Positions 49,385 to 64,000 of a stretch of 64,000 bases of DNA are shown in pieces. Position numbers and translations under genes: made by a program. The notes below the pieces were generated by a model, which was given only the letters and a program-made list of their open reading frames with translations, was not told the DNA's origin and ran no database searches. Every line of letters begins with the position of its first letter. Position 1 is the stretch's first letter. The stretch spans positions 4,918,001-4,982,000 of the forward strand of contig CM072335.1 of NCBI GenBank assembly GCA_036874045.1, read 5' to 3'. The DNA is from Cymodocea nodosa. Lineage: Eukaryota; Streptophyta; Magnoliopsida; Alismatales; Cymodoceaceae.

Positions 49385-49496
49385 AAAATGTGGCCATGCA
49401 AGGTAAGTTTTCAAATGGAGCGCGTAGCTGATTACAGTCAAATACTAATTTTTTCCGCATCTACTTGCAAATTAATCTAGAATTCACAGTCCTCCC

Positions 49497-49559
49497 ACAT
49501 GAAGAGATAATGTTACATCTCCACTGGTGAAGAGATAATGTTACATCTCCACTGGTGAA
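49497..49559. repeat. Two tandem 31-bp units
   Basis: GAAGAGATAATGTTACATCT followed by CCACTGGT is repeated head to tail twice, with a further partial GAAA. The copies look identical. Confidence 0.8.
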
Positions 49560-50415
49560 ACCTTGTACGTTAACTTTACCCTCTCATATCCATACGATTT
49601 ATAAACATATTGACAAGAAAAGAAAATCACGGTAGACAACATATTTGTGTTACTTTGGGCTGTTAAACTCTTGGGCGGCAGAATTCTTGGGCTATATTTT
49701 GTGCCAAATTGACAATCCTTAGTGTTGTATTTGTTGGTATAATGGAATAGATTTACTTTGAAATGGAATAGAATAATTGCATCTCATTCTTTCATTTGGT
49801 AGTATTCCTTTTCATTCCATCGTTTGATAAGTGTATTGAGCATAGAATCAGGATAAAATGTTATTATTAATAACATTCTTAATTAAATATTATTAGATAT
49901 GAATATTAGGATTATAGTTACATATAATAAATAAATACTATAATTATATTCAATATTATTACATAGGTTGATAATAATTTATGATAATTTTTTTGTAATT
50001 ATAAAAGTAATTGTAAATAACGATATTATTTATTACTGTACTTATATTCATTGTTCAATATTATTTATAATATTATAAATCCCTTAAAAATGTTCTTACT
50101 TTTATTAAAAATTATATTATTCTTATAATTACAACTTATGTCGTAATCCCACTATATGGGGTGGATCACATTATTCTTTTTAATCATATCCATTATTATG
50201 AATTATATTAAAATCATGAATTATAATTTCTATATTAAAATCATTATTTTTATGACTTGGTTTTAGGAATTGATTTTCCTCAATTGAAATTAATTAATTG
50301 TTATAATTGGAAATTTTGTAGAATCTATTTTGTTAAATTTTTAGAATTCATTTTTAGAATCTATTAATTACAAGTAGAGTTTTTGAATTCAAAAATTAAT
50401 TTTTATTGTAGATTT
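49560..50415. other. AT-rich intergenic DNA
   Basis: No gene seen. GGAATAG/TTCCATT motifs near 49745-49830 hint at a decayed inverted-repeat element, without clear ends. Confidence 0.45.
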
Positions 50416-53400
50416 AAAATATGGCTACCAAAATGTTCACAACTAAATTAGCAATGATTGATAAATTGAATGGGATAAATTACAAGATGTGATATAGAAA
50501 AATTAAAAATACATTAGAATTTTATAATATAGAATATTTCGTAGAAACTAGTCCTCCAAAAATAGATAATAACACTTCTAAAGTGAAAATAAAGAAAGTA
50601 GAAAAATGAAAAATTGAAGATAAGAAAGTTAAAAGTCTTATGTTCATATTTATAGAGGATAATTTGGTAAAATGCTTTGAAACATATACTACAACTTTTA
50701 CTTATGGAATGTTTTGAAGAAAAAGTATGATAAAATAATGGAAATGAACACTCAACTTCTCCTTAAAAAATATAACACTTGCAAAATGTTAAAGGAACAA
50801 AGTATAGTGGAATATGTTAATAATATGATAATAATGTTAAAAGATCTAACTACTACATGAACGTTTATACCTAAAAAATTACAAATAGCAACTATATTGA
50901 ATAATGTGCCATATAACTACAATATTGTCACTACATCTCTTAGGTCTATCTTACTTCAACTTTCTAAATTGTCAACTAGGTTGATTACAGAACAGGAAAT
51001 AATGGCTAACTGAAGGTAACATGAAATTAATCTAGAAGAAGTCAACATTGCATTTCAAAAGCCTAAATTTGATGAAAGAAACAAAAGAAGAAATGAGCCT
51101 AATAGGAACAATTTTAAGTTGAATCAAGCATATGAAAAGAAAGCATGAGAGTCTTACCATGCCTATGGCTAATTTGGTCATTTTAGGGTAAATTTTTTTA
51201 ACAAGGATGGAAATAAAGGTGGGACCTTGGAATCAAATGTGAGAATCAAAATGACTTTTGTAGGAGTTGTGGAATGTACTAATGTCGTAGTCCCTAATTC
51301 AAATGATTAGTAAGTTGATTTTAGTGCCACAAGATACATTGCCAAAACTAAAATGGTACTAAACTCTTTTAAAGAGCTTAGTTTTAGGGAACAACACATC
51401 TATATGAGTAACAATACTTATTTAGATGTGGAAAACATTGACACCTATTATTTGGATTTGGGAGATAGCATTATAGTGTTGAAAGACGTCCTCTATGTAC
51501 TTAGGATGAGGTGAAATTTGATATTTGTTAGTACTCTCCTAAAAAATGTCTTTGAAGTTCAGTTTTACAATAAATGTGTGTTCATAGGAAAGGACAAAAA
51601 TGTCTTTACAATGAGAATTTTTGTATTGGAACATGATCTATTCAAAATTATTGTTATTGATAATGAAATAAATGATGTGGTTTTTGGTTATATTATGTGT
51701 TATTTGTTTAAGATTGAATTGTGACATTTAAGATTTGTGCATGTTAATACATCAAATGATAAAAATGAACATGTTACTTGAAATTAAAAATATGGAATTA
51801 AATAAATGTCAACATTGCTTAGTTGGACAGATAACTAAGAAACCCTTTGGAAATTATCATAAATCAAATGACTTTTATAAATGACTTTTTCTGATACACT
51901 TATGTTTATTTGATAAATCATAAAAGTGAAGTATTGACTTATTTTAAGAAATATAACTTGAAAATAGAAAAATAACTTGGAAGAAATATTAAGGTGTTAA
52001 GGTCAGATAGGAGAGGAAAATACAATTTTAAGGAATTTGAGCTATTTTATGAAACACATGGAATTAAAAGGCAAACTATAATGCCTTATAAATCACAACA
52101 AAATGATCACAACAAATTATGTATTAAATAGAATACATTCTAAATCTATACTTAGCACACCTTATATATTGTAGATCGAAACAAAGTTTAACTTATATCA
52201 TTTAAGGAAATGGAGTTCTGTAGCTTATATACTTATTCTTAGACAATTAAAGGATAAGTTAGATTCAAAAACAATAAAGTGTCGATTTATAAGCTATTGT
52301 GAAAATTCTTTTGGTTATAAGTTCTATAGTAAAGAAAATGAAATTATTGAATATAGAGATACCACTTTCTTAGAAAATTTGAATGAAAAGAAAGAATTAG
52401 AAAAGGAGCGGGAACCAATATTTGTGGTAAATGATGATTGTTTCAATAATATCCTAAAAAATAACCCTGTAGTTGAAGGGAAATAGAATATTGAGAATAT
52501 GGATGAGTTTATGGAAATTGCTGATGAAAATGAAAATGAAAATGAACTCATGGAAATTGTAGGAGGAATCCAAAATGAGCCTATAAATGGAAATGATGAA
52601 ACTAATAGGAATGAATAACATAAATGACTAGATGTACCTATTAGCAACAAAATGATGAGATATTAGCCTGCATAGATGGATGATTACCATTTGTATTCTT
52701 GCAAGATTTCTTGTTTATTAATACATATGAAGGAAAATCACATGTAACTTATGACATATAAGGATGTCATTGAATCTCATGAAAAAGATTTATGGCTTAA
52801 AGTCATGAATGATAAGATTGATTTTATGAAAAGGAATCAGATATGAAAATTATGTGAGTTACCTGAAGGAAGGAAAGTTATATGATATAAATGGATATTT
52901 TAGAAAAAGTTAAAAGTTGATGGGTCTATTGATAAATATAAGGCTTGGTTAGTTATTAAAGGTTATACATACAAATCAAGAATTGATTTTCATAAAATAT
53001 ATTTTCCAATGGCTAGGTTTGCATCTATAAGAATTATATTGACTATAGTTGCACATTTAGATTTAGAATTACATCAAATGGATGTAAAAGTTGCATTTCT
53101 AAATGAAGACTTGCAAGAAGAAATCTACATGTCACAACTTGAGAGATTTCAGGTGGAAAAACATGAGAAAAAAGTGTGCAAATTAAAAAGTCAATATATG
53201 ATTTGAAATAAGTATCTAGACAATGATATCATAAGTTTCACGATATAATTGTTAGATTGAGATTTGATTCAAATAGATTAGATTATTGTGTAAATGTTAA
53301 GAAAAGTGAGAGTAAGTTTATAATATTATCCTTATACATGGATGATATTTTACTCACCATAAATGACATTGACATATTGAATGAAACAAAGGAAGAATTT

Positions 53401-54300
53401 AATAGAAGGTTTGAGATGGACATAGGGGAAACATCTTATATTCTTCGAATTCAGATCCTTAGAGATCACAAATCTAGAATATTAAGTATAAATCAAAAAA
53501 GATACCTATGTATGGTGTTGAAAAGGTTTGGAATAGACAATTGTTCCTCAAACTCTACATCTTATGTTTTAGGAAAAGGATTAAATAAGGACTAGTGTCC
53601 TAGAAAGGGGAAAGAACCTTTAAGAGCACCTTATGTCTAAATGGTTGGAAGTTTAATATATGCTATATTGTGTACTAAACCAAACTTGACATATGCTGTA
53701 AGTATCATAGTAATCTCAGAACAAAACATTGAGAAGTTGTCTAAAGAATAATGAAATATGTGAAAGAAACTTTGCATTACAAGTTAACTTATCAAGTGGA
53801 AGGGATTAAAGTGATTGGTTATATAGATGTAGTTCTAGGTGGTGACAAAAATGATGGGAAGTCTACTTTGGAATATTTATTCATCTTTTGAAGTGCAGTT
53901 GTATTTTCAGGTACTAAAAAATAAGGATGTGTAGTAAAATACATACAAGAAGTTGAATATGTCATTTATAGTATAGCTACATTAACATGCTATTTAAATC
54001 AAAATATTTATAAATGATTTAAATCTCAACTTAGTGAATGATCTAATAGAGATGTATTGTGATAACTAAGTGATAATAAGTTTTATATATAATAGTGTAA
54101 ATATGATATAATGACAACATATAAATATATATTATCACTACATTTGTAATATTGTAGGAAAAAAGGAAATAAAATTAAGTTATATTCTCAAAAGACATGA
54201 TTGCTAATCCTTTGACAAAAGAAATTTCAACGAAAAAATATATTAAATTTGTAAACTTAATGAGATTAACAAAAATTTCCATAAATAATGAAAATGAAGA
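50416..54300 (+). mobile_element. Decayed Ty1/Copia element, plus strand
   Basis: It starts with a gag-like MATKMFTTKLAMIDKLNGIN at 50421. Gag continues to a zinc-knuckle remnant near 51150-51200, followed by a GAG-pre-integrase/integrase remnant region. RT follows (52990-53590) with LELHQMDVKVAFLNEDLQEE and LYMDDILLTINDID, then RNase H remnants to about 54250. I cannot identify LTRs with confidence. It is old, with dozens of breaks. Confidence 0.8.
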
Positions 54301-54399
54301 CTCACGATTAGTGAGAGTGAAAGATTAAAATTTTCTCATATATAGTGAGAGTAAGAAAAGTTATGTATATATACTACCTATGAATAGTAAGAGTAAAAT

Positions 54400-55620
54400 G
54401 TGGAAATGATACATTGTATAGTGTTTAGAAGTCACTGTCTCTTAATCCATGTTGATGGGTTGTTTGTTACTCCATTAGTTGAGTCTCTTGAGTTCATCAA
54501 CTGGTATGAGAGAGACCAAGCAATATTATCTTGGATTAATGCAACCTTGACTGTCTCCATTTTACCATGTGTGAAAGATGCTCGATCTACTAGAGATGCA
54601 TGGGAAAACTAAATCAAGGATTTGGGGCATCCTCTTTGATGCGTACTACGATTTTGAGAAAGAAACTCATACACATTAAAATAGAAGCATGCAGGATTAT
54701 CTTCATGAAGACAAGATTATTGCTAACTAATTACCTATTTGTGGTTCTAAAGTTATAAATGAAGACTTACAAATCTATATTTTGGATGGTTTGTCTAAAA
54801 GTTACCATTTGTTTGCCACAACTATTCAAGCTCATAGCACTAGTGATTATTTCAGAACAACTATCCAATCACTTCTTGTTTACGAAGAACTTAATCTTGA
54901 TGATGAACCAAAAGGTAGCAACTCCATCAATGCTTTTATTACAAGAAGGGTGGTAAAAGTGCACTTGGTTCAAACAATAATAACAAGAAGGGTTGATTTA
55001 ATAAGAACTTTAAGACAGATAGACCTGTGTTAAATCTGTGGTAAATCTAGTCACATTGTTATAGACTGCTTTCAATGTCTTATCTTTTTTGCATTGGTAA
55101 ACAACCTCCAAAAGACTAACGACAATGGACAACCAAAACTTGAAGAAGTGTATTTAAAGGATGCAACTTGATTTGCAGACACAGGTGAAATAGCCCACAT
55201 TACCTTGATATTGGAACTTTACAAGTCTCTACACCTTACAAAGGGGAAGATATAATTAAATTTGGCAACAACAAGGTTTGAATATTAAGTTTATAGGATC
55301 TTCAATTCTTACTAATAGATCATATTCTTTTAAAATGAACAAAATTTACGTTGTCCTGATACTCCTTTTAATTTGTTATCTGTTGATACTTTTTTCAATG
55401 ATAATAACGTTATTTTTGTTTTGATGATAATGAATTTTTTATTAAGAACAATATCTCACAGAAAGTGATGTACAAGGATAAAGATGATGGAGAAATATAT
55501 CCAATCAGACTTTCAAAAGCTAGACTTCATGCTTTAGGAACTAAATACATGCCTTAGGATTGCGTTCATCATATTCTTGGGCATTCGTCTAAGCAAATTT
55601 AGGAAAAATTAATGATTTTT
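54400..55620 (+). mobile_element. Second decayed Copia fragment (gag to pre-integrase)
   Basis: Gag of the UBN2 type is seen in INWYERDQAILSWINATLTV near 54510-54560 and LLVYEELNLDDEPKGSNSI near 54870-54925. A zinc-knuckle-like ICGKSSHIVIDCF is near 55030-55070, protease-like FADTG near 55175, and pre-integrase IYPIRLSKARLHALG near 55497-55540. It is a partial element without visible LTRs and differs in family from the one just upstream. Many breaks. Confidence 0.72.
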
Positions 55621-56255
55621 TTGAAACTAGATAAAAATAGCTTAAAAAATCATATGTGCTCATGTCAAATTTTAAGAGTCACAAACTATCCTTCCCTTAT
55701 TCTAATTCTATTATCTTTTGACTCTTATCCTTTTCCTTCTACCGCCTTTGTTTTTGGCTGCTTGTCTTTATTCATTGTTGTCGTCATCGACGATCATCCT
55801 CCTCATTTTCTATTTTTACTAACAGTATTAGTACTCATTATTATTAATGATAATGCTGATCTTTTTTTAGATGTTTCATTATTAACATTTTCATTATATT
55901 TCATGCCACGTTCTATTTATTGAATTCCTCGAAATAAAATTCCTTACTTTCCAGGAAGAAATCAAATTTGAAATTTCAATTCCTAGAAAATGATTATTGA
56001 AGAATAATTACATACTAATGATGAAACTAAATGATCCCTTAACTTTTCATTTTCTATTCCTCCCTCTGTTTCTATACGCCAATAATACAAAAGGTTCAGA
56101 ACCGGCACTACTTTTTCATGTTCCTTGAGAATACAAACGAATGAGAATCCAGTCAGCCATTAACGGCAATGAAACTAGTTAGAATGCCTCTTTATTTAGG
56201 CTACATATTTGCCAGCCTTCAGTAAGACAGGCAAATTTGGTAAGAAACAAATAAC
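55621..56255. other. AT-rich intergenic DNA upstream of the malic enzyme 3' end
   Basis: No gene or clear repeat. The right part may include the 3' untranslated region and flank of the minus-strand malic enzyme gene. Confidence 0.5.
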
Positions 56256-56409
56256 TTAATTAATATATCCTATAGAACAAAATGATACAACAAATTTTTT
56301 TGCTAATGAATTGATACAACAATCTGAATTGCCACTATTCGTATTGACGCATCGTATAATGATGGGATCCATGACCTTATATGGAGAAATGGCAGAGGCT
56401 TCAAGAAAT

Positions 56410-62428
<6,019 letters not shown>

Positions 62429-62700
62429 GGCGAGAAGTGGACGATCGATTGCAGAGAGGGAGAGAAAGTTCTCCGGTGGTTCGCCTCGTCGATGCAGAGA
62501 GAGAAACGGGAAGGAGGGCGATGATGCCGATGTTGACGGTGAGCTCAGGTCCTCCTTCCCTTCGCGTGCATTTCCCGTTTCAACAATCTGCTCGTCAATT
62601 TCATGCGATCACGACGCTCGTCGACCAATACAACAAACCCAATGGGAAAATATATATATTTACAATTTCTATTAAAATTTACGATGCTCGTCCCTGTCAC
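62429..62700 (-). promoter_or_regulatory. 5' leader and possible core promoter of NADP-ME
   Basis: On the minus strand a CT-rich leader (TCTCTCCCTCTCTGCAATCG) precedes the start codon by about 35 bp. An AAATATATATATTTT stretch at about 62646-62660 could be the TATA box, giving a leader of about 190 nt. Position is the only support. Confidence 0.4.
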
Positions 62701-64000
62701 CCCACGTCCCCGACGTTCGATAAATCAAGATCGGACGACCGAACCCAACTGACATTATTATTAATAATTATTATTAGTGTTCGTAATTTTCCGATTTACT
62801 AAAGAACTGAAGAAAAAGAGTAAAAGTGTCCATATTTTATAAGTAGTATCTGTGTAATATTATAATACAGACATATTGGGTGTCCAGGGAAGTGGCGTTG
62901 CACGGAAGAAATCGATGGGAAGCCCGTCGACCATGGGCGTTCCTAATTCCTGCACTAGGGGTTTTTTGTGTGCGTGTGTGTGTGTGGTTTTTTAATACAG
63001 TAATAATTTATTTCGTATTTACCAAATTAAAATTTTAATAAAAATTATGGGTGCCACTTTTCCAACTAATTAAATTATTACAAAAAAAAATCTTACACAG
63101 CTCCGTCCATCGCTTTTCCCGCGTATCTTTCGGAAATAAAAGTCACGACGAGCCACGTCAAAAGTAACCAGCGGATTCTTCCAACCTCCTTGAATGCCTC
63201 TGATGTATTTAAATTAAACTGTAACTTAAGGCTGATTTTGGTAGACGAGCTAGAGTTAGAGTGTGATTCTGCGTTAGAATGTGTGTCAAGAGCGTGTTTT
63301 AAATAAATAATTGAATTTTTCATCAATATCATAAGTGTTGGAGTTGTAGCGATGATCAACAAAATATATTTTTGGACACTGTATTTTCTAGCAAGACGTT
63401 AATGATCGAAAGTCTAAAATACCTTCATCACCTCCACAACCTTAAACAACGCCTCCACAACTTTCACCTTAAGCAACGCCTCCATGACTTTCACCTTAAA
63501 CAGTACCTTCGTCGATTTGCAACGGAGTAAGCTCCTCTTTCACCTTCATCGATCTTCGTCGATCTGGTTTTTTCTTTTGTCAATCTGCGATCGTTGTATA
63601 TTTTAAGCATTGAAATATTTGACACTTCAGCACGTTACATTGGAAATAATATATTACTCTTTCTTTACTACATTTCGATTATATTGCTTTGCCATTTGAC
63701 GTCAAAACTTTTTTTTCTCACCAAAAGAGGTTTCTAGGTCAATAAAATCCTTATAGTTGAATGTATCTCTTCTCGCATGCACCCCTACATTGATTCAATC
63801 AATGTCTTTTGTTTTTCCTGTAAAGTATGATTGAAAATGGGAAAAAAACCAAAATATTTTTTTTTTAAAAATCTACAATTGTTTTTATAGGTGTATATCA
63901 TCAATCAGGTTAATTTCAAATATAAAAATAATGGAACATTAGAAATAATATATTATCCTTTCTATATTGTATTTAGATTATATTGTTTTACCATTTGACG
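62701..64000. other. Intergenic DNA right of NADP-ME
   Basis: No supported gene. It contains a (GT)n run near 62970-62986 and an imperfect 27-bp tandem near 63444-63497 (AACGCCTCCACAACTTTCAC against AACGCCTCCATGACTTTCAC). A 62-bp direct repeat lies at 63639-63700 and 63939-64000, starting CATTGGAAATAATATATTA and CATTAGAAATAATATATTA and ending CCATTTGACG in both; it may mark a repeat continuing past the edge. Confidence 0.6.

Noticed and set aside
49735-49860. GGAATAG/TTCCATT motifs suggesting a MITE
   Set aside because: I could not find matching ends or a target duplication.
63093-63362. Minus-strand open frame of 89 codons
   Set aside because: No conserved domain, no neighbouring exons, AT-rich composition.

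Overview
The window looks like nuclear DNA of a flowering plant. It has spliced genes with GT-AG introns, plant LTR retrotransposon families and RTE-type LINE tails. GC-rich first exons beside AT-rich later exons suggest a monocot, but I cannot name the species. There are no prokaryotic features, CRISPR arrays or recognisable rRNA/tRNA genes.

Bases 1 to about 25,200 are a mosaic of one Ty3/gypsy family of Athila/Tat character. Its parts are: an integrase end (1-1200); an accessory ORF resembling the putative plant transposon protein domain (three copies, A about 1690-3955, B 13737-15361, C about 22608-23905); a short leader exon followed by a splice-donor-like site (three copies); an Athila-type gag (A, B); and an F-box-like gene sitting where protease/RT would be expected (A, B). 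There are also polypurine tracts, one apparently full-length LTR (20757-22581) and several partial LTRs. Two Copia-like LTR fragments are nested inside. A 28-bp palindrome with 12-bp arms and a 4-bp spacer recurs throughout the family. All copies are broken fossils. The conserved F-box cargo and the palindrome family are the most novel features of the window.

Bases 25,206-35,000 hold a decayed minus-strand chromovirus with LTRs near 25,850-26,320 and 29,115-29,518, a broken duplicate of a glycine-rich protein exon (about 29,650-29,931), AT-rich DNA with a 430-bp fold-back (30,892-31,320), and an intact small secreted glycine-/cysteine-rich protein gene (33,406-33,898).

Bases 35,299-49,311 are a five-exon plus-strand gene for an ankyrin plus double-BTB protein of 574 aa. 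Its 9.5-kb fourth intron contains two RTE-like LINE tails, one split by a 4.9-kb Copia element (42,931-47,834) with 121-bp LTRs and a 5-bp target duplication. Bases 49,312-56,250 are AT-rich with two further decayed Copia pieces.

Bases 56,410-62,428 (minus strand) are a 20-exon NADP-dependent malic enzyme gene of 658 aa. A tiny first exon gives it a plastid-type leader. Its second intron carries a MITE and a long G-rich tract. The last 1.5 kb has a possible promoter and dispersed repeats. The three host genes show no sign of acting together; they are ordinary neighbours beside a retrotransposon graveyard.
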